Part shown: one piece after another, positions 9,987 through 19,862 of the stretch | Layout of the letters: each line of letters starts with the position of its first letter | Numbering within the stretch: the stretch's first letter is position 1 | Assembly: GCA_001939145.1 (NCBI GenBank) | Contig: LSRX01000669.1 | Coordinates: 149,785 to 213,784, forward strand | Length of the DNA stretch: 64,000 nt | DNA from: Symbiodinium microadriaticum | Lineage: Eukaryota > Sar > Dinophyceae > Suessiales > Symbiodiniaceae | Direction: 5' to 3' | Made by a program: the position numbers and the translations under genes | The notes under the pieces: model-generated | What the model was told of the DNA's origin: nothing | Database searches by the model: none | The model's input: only the letters and a program-made list of their open reading frames with translations

Positions 9987-10096
9987 TTGGGGCTTTACCT
10001 ATGCTATTTGGGGGATTCCTTACTATATTAGTGGTATCATATGTCATATACCCCAAAACCCTATTCTAGTTATTATGGCCCCTACATTACCCCGAA
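9987..10096. mobile_element. Family G palindrome
   Basis: Left arm GCTATTTGGGGGATTCC, right arm CCCTATTCTAGTTATTATGG followed by CCCCTACATTA. Confidence 0.55.
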
Positions 10097-10432
10097 ATCT
10101 TCTTCATTATGCTTGGTGTTTGGAAAGCCTTCTGTCAGGCTCGCTTTGCCAAGACGCCGAAGCAGGTGCTTCGGGGTGGAGCTCATTCCCTACGCACGAA
10201 GTGTACCCCTAGTGCTTCGGGTTTGGGGTGGTGTATGTTCTGGTCTCCTGGCTCGGAATTTTGAGTTCAGGGTCTGGGGCTGTATACGGCAGAGGAGGTT
10301 GGGGTCGACAGCGCTTCATAAAGGGTCGAAGAGTCCATGATGTGGGCGTTGAAGGTTTTGGGTTTGGGTGTTGGCCCACATGGTGGTTGTTGGACTGGGC
10401 CTCATGCGCCAGGAGTCGGACTACTACAGGGG

Positions 10433-10528
10433 CCTTAACAATTAGGATAGGGTTTGGGGGTATATTATGCTATAACTTTAATAAGGAACCCCAAAAACCC
10501 TATTCCAATTACTAAGGCCCCTAGATTA
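10433..10528. mobile_element. Family G palindrome
   Basis: TTAACAATTAGGATAGGG ... CCCTATTCCAATTACTAAGG with GGCCCCT ends. Open frames lie on both sides on the minus strand, but their phase across it is not resolved. Confidence 0.7.
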
Positions 10529-10597
10529 CTGATCTTTCCCGGGAGGGTCTGGCTGTTGGAAGTCCTTCTCTGCCAGATAAGATCCCAACGGGTTCCA

Positions 10598-10697
10598 GGT
10601 ACTGGTATGGGGGATACTTTCCCAAATCATAATAGTAATTCCTAATATAGAAACCCTACATTCTACTATATAGGTACTTAGGACAATTTGGGGATAC
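10598..10697. mobile_element. Family I palindrome
   Basis: GGGATACTTTCCCAAATCAT ... CCTACATTCTACTATATAGG, ends resembling CCCAAA/TTTGGG. Confidence 0.65.
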
Positions 10698-10845
10698 AAG
10701 TCCAGGCGGCCACCAACAAGAATCGACACAGGCAGCATCTTTTCATATCTGGCACGGATTTCGGCTGTATCGTGGGCTTCGGGAGCAAAAGCCATTGATG
10801 AATCTTCCGCTCCCTTGCAGAAGCTAGCGTTTGCTTTTTTTCGAT
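10698..10845 (-). CDS. Candidate exon next to a family I palindrome
   Basis: Open frame containing MAFAPEAHDTAEIRARYEKM and VSILVGGRLDLYP, running straight into the family I element. A further open frame lies between the I and G elements. It overlaps a plus-strand frame, so only one of the two is likely real. Confidence 0.4.
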
Positions 10846-11070
10846 GTTACTGTCCTGGGCACGGTGGCAGGGGCTCTATCGGACTTGGCAGGCGTGACAG
10901 CATGCCGAAAGGTTCCTTCTATTGTCATTCTTCTGTTGACAATCTATGAGGCTGACCTCCTGCACTGGATTCATGTGGTGGTTACGATCAGCTGCGATAT
11001 CCGTCAATCATCCTGGATTTATACGCGAAACTTAGCATTCACACCGGAGCTCGCCGATTGGGGTTTGTAG
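10831..11070 (+). CDS. Open frame with hydrophobic segments
   Basis: 79 codons rich in Val/Leu/Ile, including VTVLGTVAGALSDLAGV and VPSIVILLLTIYEADLL, which could be membrane segments. A GCAG acceptor-like site lies at about 10817-10820. The opposite strand is also open at its 5' end. Confidence 0.4.
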   Translation: MLFFDVTVLGTVAGALSDLAGVTACRKVPSIVILLLTIYEADLLHWIHVVVTISCDIRQSSWIYTRNLAFTPELADWGL

Positions 11071-11438
11071 GCATCTACCAGGATGCTCATCGTCCATGTC
11101 ATAAGGCTTCCATGAAGGTTCTTTGACGGTTCTACAGAGCTTCCATTTGCCTAAGTTTCCCATAGGGGCTTTATGACCGTTCAAATTTCTCTATCGGGAG
11201 GATAACCATCCCCCCGCCCCCAAAATGTATTCAAAGCTTCCAAGCACCCAAATTGTAGGCTTCAGGTACCAAGCCTCTCACAATACTGTGTTTGAAGTAC
11301 CCTAAACTTAACCCTAGACCCCTAAACCCTAACTCCTAAACCCTAAACTTAACCCTAAGCCCCTACACCCTAAATCCTCGGCCTTGAAGACCCAAAAGCT
11401 TGGGTATTTGGAGAACCCAGGTCCCAGTGAAACACCTA

Positions 11439-11534
11439 CTTGGAGGTTCATGGGTAGTTATAAGTTATAAGTAGGGTAACTATCCATATTAGGAGACTTA
11501 TAACCCTACTTATAACTACCCATGAACCTCTAAG
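11439..11534. mobile_element. Family B palindrome with TA TSD
   Basis: CTTGGAGGTTCATGGGTAG ... complementary right arm CCATGAACCTCTAAG; TA on each side. Confidence 0.8.
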
Positions 11535-11543
11535 TATGTCCGA

Positions 11544-11678
11544 TCAACATGGCCCAACTTCTTCCCAGCATTCAGCTTTAATGCGGGGCGTGGGTTCCTG
11601 AGCAGCACTCTTTGCTGTTCCCTTGTGTCTGTTAATCTGTGGGCATTTAAGACGGCTTCGGGATGAGGGTTTGGGGCT
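11544..11678 (-). CDS. Possible 3' exon
   Basis: 45-codon frame with KCPQINRHKGTAKSAAQEPT and a TGA stop 10 bp from a family B element. Hydrophilic, three Cys. Length alone is weak evidence. Confidence 0.35.
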   Translation of the reverse strand, partial: SPKPSSRSRLKCPQINRHKGTAKSAAQEPTPRIKAECWEEVGPC

Positions 11679-11791
11679 TACGGGTATTTAAGGCTTAAGG
11701 TTTTAGGGTTGAAATCATGGTGAAGGGTTCAACGTTGGGGTTTTAGGGCTTTTTGGGGGTTTAGAGCAGAGGGTTTAGGGCTTATAGTGCT

Positions 11792-11903
11792 ATGCCAAAG
11801 GGTCCGAAGTACCTATATAGTAGAATGCAAGGTTTCTATATTAGGAATTATGATTATGATTTGGGAAAGTATCCCCCCATACCGGTACCTGGGACCCTTT
11901 GGG
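11792..11903. mobile_element. Family I palindrome (most complete copy)
   Basis: CCAAAGGGTCCGAAGTACC ... GGTACCTGGGACCCTTTGG with an ATTATGATTATGAT centre. Confidence 0.75.
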
Positions 11904-11928
11904 TAAAGGGTTTAGGGCCGAGGGACAT

Positions 11929-12024
11929 ATGAGCCATCATCCCTCAGTCGCTAAAGGGACCCCGTACCAGGAAGACGAAGCTTCTTCAAGAACCCCTTTA
12001 CTGGGAGCCCTGCAAAAAGCCTGA
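11929..12024 (+). CDS. Small ORF of 31 codons
   Basis: ATG-initiated frame encoding MSHHPSVAKGTPYQEDEASS and a short tail. Starts about 25 bp after the family I element. Weak by length. Confidence 0.25.
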   Translation: MSHHPSVAKGTPYQEDEASSRTPLLGALQKA

Positions 12025-12371
12025 CAGACCCCCTTAAGCCTAAGTTTGGTGGGGCTCAGTGCCATTGAAACCTTAAGCCCTAAACCTAAAACCCTAAACC
12101 CTAAACAGCCCAAAGCCTGTTTACATTTCTTTGTAGCCTATAAAGCCTCTTTTGTAGCCCATTAAAGCATCCTTGAAGAACCCTAAACTGGAAGCTTTTT
12201 CCATGCACTGCAAAAACAACATTGGAGTCTTCGAATACACCCTCTATACCCTAAACCCTGAACCCTAAACCCCTGAAATCTAAACCCTCAACCCCTAAAC
12301 CCCTAAACCCTGAACCCCCAAACCCTAAGCCCCTAAACCCCTAAACCCTAAACCCCCTTCTATACAAGCCG

Positions 12372-12478
12372 TCAGGATAGTGTGCGCCTCTCCCTGTTGA
12401 GCCCGGCGCCCGCGTTGTAGGATTCTGGCGGCTTTTGCCTGAAGGTTTGTTGCATTTCAGTGTGGTTCTTATAATATG
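12372..12478 (-). CDS. Possible 3' exon
   Basis: Frame containing MQQTFRQKPPESYNAGAGLN and a basic tail, ending TGA; open through the preceding telomere-like run. No family recognised. Confidence 0.35.
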
Positions 12479-12479
12479 A

Positions 12480-12830
12480 TTTAGGGTTTAGGGGTTCGGG
12501 GTTAGGGCTTAGGGGCCCTAAAACCCTAAACTCCAAACCATGGAGGGTGTCAGTCTGAGGGTTTGGGGCTAGGCTTCGGGGCGTTGTCGATCGGGCTTAG
12601 GGTTTAGGGATGAGGCGGATTAGGGTTTAGGGTTTAGGTCTTGGGGTTTTGGGTTTTGGGGAGTTGATTTTAAATCGTTTAGGGTTTAGGGTTTTTTTTG
12701 TCTTCCCCTTGTGCCAGAATGGCCCAGCAGGCTTGCGTCATTATCGAAGTGGCGCCCAAAGGCCTTTCAGCACGGTTTAGGGTTTAGGGTTTACAGTATA
12801 GGGTGTAGGGTTTAGGGTTTAGGAGGCCTT
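12480..12830. repeat. Telomere-like array, TTTAGGG on top
   Basis: Several runs separated by short unique pieces; no gene seen. Confidence 0.8.
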
Positions 12831-13049
12831 CGGCACGAGTCTTCGAAGTTGTTCTTTCTTGTGCTTGGGGCTTTAAGGTTTCTCGGTGTGGCTACGTGTT
12901 TGTCGCTGCTATAGATCCCTCAGGCTCCAAGTAGTCCTTATTTATGGCTGCATAGGAACCCCCAAAGTCCTTAAACAATGAATACTTTGACCCTGAGGGG
13001 ATGCGGTTTATGGGGGGTTTCGGAAGTACCATGCTCCGATCCGAATCCA

Positions 13050-13150
13050 CTTGGAGGTTCATCGGTAGTTATAAGTAGGGTTATAAGTGCCCTAATATGG
13101 ATAGTTACCCTACTTATAACCCCACTTATAACTAGCCATGAACCTCCAAG
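13050..13150. mobile_element. Family B palindrome with CA TSD
   Basis: CTTGGAGGTTCATCGGTAG ... CCATGAACCTCCAAG, CA on both sides. CA...CA is direct, not inverted, so it is a duplication rather than more arm. Confidence 0.8.
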
Positions 13151-13180
13151 CATAACTGATCACTCCCACAGAGACACATC

Positions 13181-13532
13181 ATGAGCAACGACTCAATTGA
13201 GAGGGAGGCTCGCCGGGAAGCCAAGGGTTTAGGGTGTTGGGGTTTAGGGGTTTGGGGTTTAGGGGTTTAGGGTTTTGGGGTTTTGGGGTTTTGGGGTTTA
13301 GGGTTTAGGGTTTAGGGTGGGTGGTCGATTGGTTTGGTTAGTTGGCTGGCTGGTTGCCCAAGAGCCTCAGCCTCTCGATCTTGAAAGTCTGATTGAGTTC
13401 TTTGACTTCTTGTCCCAAAGCACCTTACAGCAATGGTTCGGTACTCGTACCCGAAACACAGAGCCCAACAACCCTACACCCCATAGAAGGAGCCCTTGCA
13501 CAAAACCTATGAGCCCCAAACGTTTGCTGTAA
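13181..13532 (+). CDS. Candidate two-exon gene with a telomere-like intron
   Basis: Exon 1 (13181-13226) encodes MSNDSIEREARREAK. The 136-nt intron 13227-13362 begins GTTTAGGG and is mostly telomere-like repeat, ending TTGCCCAAG. Exon 2 (13363-13532) is in phase and contains PLDLESLIEFFDFLSQSTLQ, a plausible amphipathic helix, before TAA. About 72 residues. Confidence 0.5.
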
Positions 13533-13604
13533 GCAAACAAGGTTTTGCAACCGTAAACCCTAAACCCTATACCCTAAACCCCAAACCTACCTAACCCCCC
13601 CNTT

Positions 13605-13715
13605 GCTGCCAAGGCCCACAAGACGAAGTTTTCTGCACACTTCGGCAATCTTTGCGGCCGTGCCGTCCTCGGAGGGGCTACTGCCGCGTTCAGTGCTCCT
13701 GAAAAGGGTGTTTAG
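13605..13715 (+). CDS. Candidate exon, 5' cut by a one-base gap
   Basis: Right after the N at 13602, a frame encodes AAKAHKTKFSAHFGNLCGRA and a Gly/Ala-rich piece, then enters a TTTAGGG array where it meets TAG. GTGTTTAG at its end could be a donor. Confidence 0.45.
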   Translation, partial: AAKAHKTKFSAHFGNLCGRAVLGGATAAFSAPEKGV

Positions 13716-13870
13716 GGTTTGGGGGTTTAGGGTTTAGGGGTGTTGGGGTTTAGGGGTTTAGGGTTTAGGGGTTTTGGGGTTTTGGGGTTTAGGGTTTGGG
13801 GGTTTAGGGTTTGGGGGTTTAGGGGTTTAGGGGTTTAGGGGTTTGGGGGTTTGGGGGTTTAGGGTTAAGG
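13705..13870. repeat. Telomere-like array, TTTAGGG on top
   Basis: TTTAGGG, TTTAGGGG and TTTGGGG units. Confidence 0.85.
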
Positions 13871-14006
13871 TTTCAAGTGTTTCCTTAAGGGTTCTCCTAC
13901 GGGCTTTAGGGTTGGCTTCGTTCACAAGTAGTTGTCGTTTGACGGCTCCTGTTTGTCAGGCTTCTTTTAAGGCTACTACCCTTGAACGAAACCCTAAACC
14001 GTTAAC

Positions 14007-14075
14007 ATGGACGCAAAGGAGTCTCATTTCTCGCCTTTTCTCCAGTCCCCAGAGACCACAGAGTTTAGGGTTTAG
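14007..14075 (+). CDS. Possible initial exon
   Basis: ATG-led frame encoding MDAKESHFSPFLQSPETTEF that runs into a TTTAGGG array and stops there. Very short; a different frame here is also open. Confidence 0.25.
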   Translation: MDAKESHFSPFLQSPETTEFRV

Positions 14076-14117
14076 GGGTTGAGGGGTTCAGGGAGGGGAA
14101 ATGTGCCTTATGGGGGA

Positions 14118-14200
14118 ACCTACTTTTTCAAGCAGGGTCCTCATGAATGCCATTTTCCAGGGTTTATAGTAAGAACCTACAGAAAAAGTAGGTTGTGGTA
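14118..14200. mobile_element. Family L inverted repeat
   Basis: AACCTACTTTTTC ... GAAAAAGTAGGTTGTGG; resembles the element at 50196. Confidence 0.5.
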
Positions 14201-14570
14201 GGAAACGGGCTTCAGAGAACAAGGAACTGCAAGAGCCCCGCCCTGAATAGTAGGATGCTTTAGTAAGACGGCCCTCAGTGGGTTCGGGTTTAGGGTTTAG
14301 GGTTTAGGGTTTGGGGTTTAGGGTTTAGGGTTAAAGTTTGAGTGCCCCTCCCCAACACAACCCTTTTAGCAGCCTATAGAGCCGTATAAACTTCTTATTG
14401 GAACCCTACAACAAACCAGTCTGAATCCCTGTAGATACTCGTCTTACAGTAAGCACCAAAAAGTTGGAAACCGGATTAAGACGTGCTGGGATTCAGCTAA
14501 CCCTAAACCCTATAAGGGTTTAGGGTCTAGGGTTCTTAAACCCTGAACTCTGAGCCCTAAACCCTAAACC

Positions 14571-14934
14571 GGCGCAGGAACCCCTGATTTAGGACTCTCC
14601 GCCCCCCCACTTGGAAGTTCATGGGTAGTGATACGTAGGGTTATAAGTCCCCTAAGATGGATAGTTACCCTACTTATAACCCCACTTATAACTACCCCTA
14701 AGCCCTAAACCCTAAGCCTCCTAAAACCCTAAACCCTAAAACCCTGAAGCCCTAAACCCTCAACCCTAAAACCCCAAACCCTACAACCCTACAACCCTAA
14801 ACCCTAAACACGTCACCCTAAACCCAAAAGGGACTTGTAACTACCCATGGAACCTCCAAGCAGCTGACATCGCCTGGCCCAGGACAACTCCGGCCGGGAT
14901 CTCGGAAGCGACCGGGGGTCCTAAGCTCTGCTAA
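14571..14934 (+). CDS. Candidate gene split by a family B element carrying telomere repeats
   Basis: Left segment (14571-14609) encodes GAGTPDLGLSAPP; right segment (14863-14934) begins ADIAWPRTTPAG and ends TAA. Between them is a family B palindrome flanked by CA, with a telomere-like array inside its right half. Removing it plus one CA keeps phase. Only 36 residues are visible. Confidence 0.4.
14610..14860. mobile_element. Family B palindrome invaded by telomere-like repeats
   Basis: Left arm CTTGGAAGTTCATGGGTAG. The right arm stops at ATAACTACCC (about 14696), then about 130 bp of CCCTAAA repeats follow before TAACTACCCATGGAACCTCC resumes. Confidence 0.75.
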
Positions 14935-14944
14935 AACCCCAGTG

Positions 14945-15410
14945 CAGTTTAGGGTTTAGGGTCTAGAGGGGTTTAGGGGTTTAGGGTTTAGGGTTTAGCG
15001 CTTTAGGGGTTTAGGGTTTATAGGGGTAGTGTTTTCAGGGTCTATAGGGGTTTAGGGTTTAGGGTCTATAGGGGTTTAGGGTTTATAGGGGTTTAGGGCT
15101 TTAGGGGTTAGGGTTTAGGGTTTATAGGGGTTTAGGGTTTAGGGTTTATAGGGGTTTATAGGGTTTTTTAGGGGTTTAGCGGTTTATAAGGTTTTTTTAG
15201 GGGTTTAGCGGTTTATAGTTATAGGGGTTTAGGGTTTAGGAGTTTAGGGTTTCTAGGGGTTTAGGGTTTAGGGTTTAGGGTTTATAGGGGTTTAGGGCTT
15301 TAGGGTTTAGGGTTTATAGGGGTTTAGGGTTTAGGGTTTTATTGGTTAGGGCTTAGGTTTAGGGTTTATAGGTGTTTAGGGTTTAGGGTTTAGGGCTTAG
15401 GGGTTTCATG
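14945..15410. repeat. Telomere-like array, TTTAGGG on top
   Basis: About 465 bp of TTTAGGG and TTTATAGGGG units; nothing else seen. Confidence 0.9.
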
Positions 15411-15487
15411 ACTCTGAAACTACAGGCGCACTAGTGGTATATGCTTTGCTTTCGGGTCTAGGCAGACATTCGTTTGAACTCCTTTAG

Positions 15488-15778
15488 ATGTCCGGAAAGG
15501 TAGTTCTGCCATCAGCACCCAGGGAGCACGATACGAGAACCTCGCCTCAGGAAGGAAAAGGGCCCGAACGCCGAAACACTGAAGCCCCAAACCCTGGAAC
15601 TCGAAACGATAAACCCTACACCCTAAACCCAAAAACCCCAAACCTTGGAAATCGAAGCGCCCTAAACTCCCCACACTCGGATCACCGATATTCTGCGCCC
15701 TCAGCGCCTTACTCCCCAAGCCCTGGGTTCAGAATCATGAAGAAGAAAAGTACCAGGGCACTTCAGGCCAGTACCTAA
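15488..15778 (+). CDS. Open frame of 96 codons, Pro/Asn/Arg-rich
   Basis: Starts MSGKVVLPSAPREHDTRTSP. The middle overlaps degenerate CCCTAAA units (read as PKP, LNP, PNP), which lowers confidence. The C-terminal part FRIMKKKSTRALQ is basic. Confidence 0.3.
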   Translation: MSGKVVLPSAPREHDTRTSPQEGKGPERRNTEAPNPGTRNDKPYTLNPKTPNLGNRSALNSPHSDHRYSAPSAPYSPSPGFRIMKKKSTRALQAST

Positions 15779-15824
15779 ACAAATATATACATCCCTAGAC
15801 CCGGAATCTTCGAACCTACACCCG

Positions 15825-16010
15825 GAACCCTCAGCCCTAAAGCCTAAAACCCTAAACCCTAAAACCCTAAACCCCGAAAGCCCCAAAACCCTAAACCCCT
15901 AAACCCCTAAACCTTCATCCCTAAAACCCTAAACCCCTAAACCCCGCCCTCAACCCTAAACCCCTAAACCCCTTTCCCTAAAACCCTAAACCCCTAAACC
16001 CTAAAGCCTT
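15825..16010. repeat. Telomere-like array, CCCTAAA on top
   Basis: C-strand units including CCCCTAAACCCCT. The 16100-16320 run is TTTAGGG on top. Confidence 0.85.
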
Positions 16011-16423
16011 GTGGGAGCCTGCATCCGAAGCCCTGGAGCAGACCTTGAGCCCGGATTTCTCAAAACCTTCGATGCCCAAAGGGCCCGAAGCACCTCATAG
16101 GGTTTAGGGTTTACAGGGTTTAGGTTTTACAGAGCTTATGGGGCTTATAGGGATTTTGTTTTACCCAGAGGGACCGAAGCACCGATGAAGGTAGTTCTCT
16201 AAATTGGAGTCCATTTTTTAGGGTTCCTTAAAGGGGTGTAGGGTTTAGGGTGCAGGGTGTAGGGTTTAGGGTTGATAGGGGGTTTAGGGTTTAGGGTTTA
16301 GGGTTTAGGTCCGAAGCACCGATCAAGGTAGTTCTCTAAATTAGGGTTCCGGGTTCCCCCTTTTTGGTTCCTTAACGGGATCTATGAGGGTTTCTTTAGG
16401 GTTCCTAGTAGGGTACCAACCGG

Positions 16424-16514
16424 GTAGTTCTCTAAATTAGGGTCCTTTTTTGGCTCCCCAAGATAGCACGGCGCCCCTATAAAAAGGCCAACAGGGACCC
16501 GAAGTTAGAGAACT
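16424..16514. mobile_element. Family E palindrome
   Basis: GGTAGTTCTCTAAATTAGGG ... GTTAGAGAACTACCC. Two partial family E arms lie just upstream (about 16185 and 16327). Confidence 0.7.
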
Positions 16515-16523
16515 ACCCATGTA

Positions 16524-17013
16524 GTAGAACGCGGGAGCGGGCAGAAGCCGTCATGGCAGGGCACCAAGCCTACGTGCTGCGAATTGATCGTGCCTCAGCA
16601 CTGCATCAACCTAGGATACGCTGCTCAAGCAGAAGGGGGAGGAGATGGCGCGAGACCTCGTGGCGAGACAGCGGCCGGAATCTGCCTATCATGATTTGGG
16701 AAAGTATCCTGCCATGTGTTCCGAGCGCCAGACTCTCTCAGTGTGAAGATGATCAGAGATCTGGCAGTCTTCCTGGGAGGTGTGCTTCTCGGGTGAGCTG
16801 ACAGCACTGAGCTCCCCAAAGAAACTCCAATACCACAGCGGACGCATGAGCCATCGAGCAGGTACTGTGGAAGAGGGATAGGACTGGTTCCAGACTGGCA
16901 AGGGTAGCGTCTTCCGGAGCAGGAGCACCTTTCCCATCCGCCGTAGTGTCCGCTCGGATGATGGTCCGCTCTGCTGCTGCCGAACCGGCTAAAGCAGCGA
17001 ATCCACGGCGTTG
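16524..17013 (+). CDS. Candidate multi-exon gene
   Basis: Directly after family E a frame to 16682 contains CELIVPQHCINLGYAAQAEG. A second exon ends 16792 with KMIRDLAVFLGGVLLG and GG|GTGAGC; the 46-nt intron 16793-16838 ends ATACCACAG. An exon 16839-16861 and a possible exon 16923-17013 (VVSARMMVRSAAAEPAKAAN, TGA) follow in phase. A short family I-like piece lies at 16685-16715. Function unknown; minus-strand frames compete. Confidence 0.4.
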
Positions 17014-17119
17014 ATGGCATACGAACCCATCTCCGACTGATGCCACTGGTGGTACATGTCAGGCGGGAGGCTCGCAGGAAATACAGCAACGGCTCCCGTG
17101 CTTCTGGGCTAGAGGCCAA

Positions 17120-17505
17120 CGTTTAGGGCTTAAGGTTTAGGGGTTTAGGATTTAGGGTTCAGGGGTTCAGGGTTTGGGGTTTGGGGTTTTGGGTTTAGGG
17201 TTCAGGTCGGGTTTAGGGTTTAGAGGTTTGGGGTTTAGGGTTTAGGGTTTAAGGGTATGGGGTTTAGGGAAACTGTAAATCATTCCAAACCCTACGCACT
17301 AAACCCTGGAACCCTAGCTCTAAACCCTAAAGCCAACTTAAGAAACAAGCCCTAAACCCTAAGCCCTCCTAAACCCCAAGCCCTGAAACCCTGAGCCCTA
17401 GACCCTCCTAAACCCCAAGCCCTCGGGGAGTACGGTTTAGGGTTTACGGGTTTAGGGGTGTAGGGGTTTGAGTAGGGTTCAGGGGTTCAGGGATTAAGGT
17501 TACGG
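17120..17505. repeat. Telomere-like arrays in alternating orientation
   Basis: TTTAGGG on top to about 17275, CCCTAAA to 17420, then TTTAGGG again. Confidence 0.85.
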
Positions 17506-17676
17506 GATGAGGGCTCGGATTGAGGATTCCGGCCACTAAACACTATGACCCAGGTGAACCAGTGACCCGAAGTAGACAGAATTCCCTTACTAACCCTGGT
17601 AATCCCCGAAGTCGTCCTCTCCTTATAGTACACACAACCCTCTGACAAAATCTGAAACACTAGCCCCTAAACCTTA
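17505..17676. repeat. Dispersed duplication, copy 1
   Basis: GATGAGGGCTCGGATTGAGG to CACTAGCCCCTAAACC; a diverged copy lies at 18123-18302. Not telomere-like and with no clear frame. Confidence 0.8.
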
Positions 17677-17679
17677 AAA

Positions 17680-18120
17680 CGTGTTTTGGGTTTAGGGTTT
17701 TAGATAGAGGTTTGGGGTTTAGGGTTTGCGGTTTTGGGGTTTAGGGTCTAGGGTTTAGGGTTTAGGGGTTTAGGTAAGGTTTAGGGTTCAGGGGTTTGGG
17801 GTTTAGGGTTTAAGGCTACAGGGTTTATGGAAACTCTAAACCATCCTTAATCCTAAGCCCTAAACCCCAAACCCCCAAACCCTAAGCCGTAAACCCTAAA
17901 CCCTACCTCAAAAAAAGCCCCAAACCCTGAGCCCTCCTAAACCCCTAGCCCTAAAACTTAAACCCTCCTAAACGCCAAGCCCTAAACCCTAAACTCTCCT
18001 AAACCCTAAGCCCTGAACCCTAAACCCTCAAGCCCTGAGCCCTCGAGGTTTAGGGTCTAGGGTTTAGGAATTTAAGGGTTTATAGGGTTTTCGAATGTAG
18101 GGTTTAGGGGTTTGGGGTTT
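17680..18120. repeat. Telomere-like arrays, both orientations
   Basis: TTTAGGG to about 17830, CCCTAAA/CCCTAAG to 18050, then TTTAGGG. Confidence 0.85.
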
Positions 18121-18122
18121 AG

Positions 18123-18302
18123 GGATGAGGGCTCGGATTGAGGATTCCGACCACCAAACACTATGACCCAGGTGACCCAGTGACAGTGAGCCGAAGCAGG
18201 CAGAATTCCCTAACCCTGGTAATCCCCGAAGCCTTCATCTCTGGATGTCCTTTCCACACAACCCTCTCACAAAATCTGCAGCACTAGCCCCTAAACCCTA
18301 AA
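18123..18302. repeat. Dispersed duplication, copy 2
   Basis: Diverged copy of 17505-17676 with substitutions and small indels. Confidence 0.8.
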
Positions 18303-18593
18303 GCCCTGGTCCTAAAACCCTCACTCCTAAACTCCGACCCTGGGTCCCGGACGAAGCTAAACCCTACACCCTAGTTTAGGGGTTAATTGCAGGGTTTAGG
18401 GTTTAGGGCTTTAAGGGCTTAGTTTATGACCTTTTAAACCCTAAACACTTGAAGCCCTAAACCCTTGAAGCCCTAATGTACCGTTCTATCCACTCAGGGC
18501 TTTGCCATCTTCGGGCCGGAAGGTCCACAATTTGGCAGCTTGCCTCAACTTCCCACGGAGCCCTGTGGGATTTTGGGTTTATAAGTAATACCT

Positions 18594-18686
18594 GTAACCA
18601 AAAAGACCTACCTTTTTAAGGAACTATGTATAGCAACCATAATAAGGAACCCTAAACAGGCAGGTCTTTTCGGTTACAGGTAAGGT
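18594..18686. mobile_element. Family J palindrome
   Basis: ACCAAAAAGACCTACCTTTT ... CAGGCAGGTCTTTTCGGTTA. Confidence 0.65.
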
Positions 18687-19177
18687 CTAAAGTTCAGGGT
18701 ATACGGTGGTTTAGGGTTCAGGGTTTAGGGTTCAGGGTATAGGGTTTAGGGTTTACGGGGGGGGTTCTATAAGGGTTCTATACAAAATATGCTGTAAGGG
18801 TTATCATAAGCATTTAATGCCCCCGTAGTTTTGGTACAGTCTAACAACTTGAACAATTAGAAATCTTCTTAAAGCTCTAGATGAAGATTGCAGTATAATG
18901 TACCCCCCAAGCCCCATTCTATTTGTCAAGGACCCCCTTCATGCTATGAATGGAATTGGATGTATTGCAATTTAAGACATAGTCCTCAACTCAGGGCAAG
19001 GATCGTGCATTTTTGGCAGCTCGCCTCAACCTCGTCTAGGTTAGGCGCAGTAGGCAGCAGCATAGGCGGCATAGGCAGCAGCGCGCAGCCGGCAGTAGGA
19101 CAGCACGGGATGGATCGATCCTTGGCTGCCGACGAGGAGGCATCGGCGTGGAGACGGCCGACTGAACCATATGGCAG

Positions 19178-19276
19178 GTCGTCGTGAAACTCGCTTGGTG
19201 GCACTCTCTGACTCCTGATGAGCAGGTGCACTTCGCTATGAAGTGCCAGGAGGCGTACAAGCGTACTAAATCCTAA
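19178..19276 (+). CDS. Possible terminal exon
   Basis: Follows ATATGGCAG and encodes VVVKLAWWHSLTPDEQVHFA plus a basic tail ending in TAA. A helical, charged C-terminus is plausible. The upstream frame (19065-19177, Gly/Ser/Ala-rich) is open in another phase. Confidence 0.4.
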   Translation, partial: VVVKLAWWHSLTPDEQVHFAMKCQEAYKRTKS

Positions 19277-19416
19277 ACCGCATCGCTGCAGGTGTGGAGT
19301 CCGCTGAGTGCTGCACTTCAATGTACCCTTTTGCGAGTGCGTACCGAAGCCTCTTTGTGATGATGATGCTGATGATCTTGGCCCGGCCAAGACCAAGCCA
19401 AGACGAAGAAGAAGAA

Positions 19417-19626
19417 TCAGAAATCAGCGGGCTCGGGCTCAGTGGGCTGAGCGGGCGCAGCGGGCTCAACGGAGGCTTCGGCGCCGGCATCGGTGGCATC
19501 GGCGTCGCTGAACAGCATGGACTGACTGATCAAGTGAGTAGCGTAGGGCCGGGTGCCCTGAATCAACGCCTGATGATAGAAGGTCGGAAGAAATCCATGC
19601 AATGCATCGCCCAACCCGGTATAATG
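19417..19626 (-). CDS. Candidate terminal exon
   Basis: Preceded on the minus strand by TGTGTCCAG. Encodes 69 residues beginning HYTGLGDALHGFLPTFYHQA and ending in an acidic Ala/Pro/Glu-rich tail, TGA stop. The biased tail is typical of a disordered C-terminus. Plus-strand Arg-rich and Gly-rich readings are its shadows. Confidence 0.5.
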   Translation of the reverse strand, partial: HYTGLGDALHGFLPTFYHQALIQGTRPYATHLISQSMLFSDADATDAGAEASVEPAAPAQPTEPEPADF

Positions 19627-19767
19627 CTGGACACATAAGGCCCGTAATAGTAGCCCTATTATGGACTGTTACTGTATGGGCGGGGGCAGTACCCAACCTA
19701 AAGCCTAAGAAATAAGGACTACATGGAGCCTTAGGGTACGGCTTGAGGGGTCATGGGGGTTCTGGTT

Positions 19768-19862
19768 ACGGGTATGGGGGATACTTTCCCACATCATAAT
19801 AATAATTCCTAATATAGAAACCCTACATTCTACTATATAGGTACTTAGGACCCTTTGGGATA
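19768..19862. mobile_element. Family I palindrome
   Basis: GGGGGATACTTTCCCACATC ... CTATATAGGTACTTAGGACC. Confidence 0.7.

Noticed and set aside
10433..10697. Continuous minus-strand gene through families I and G
   Set aside because: All three pieces are open in more than one frame and no single join is consistent; left as separate candidates.
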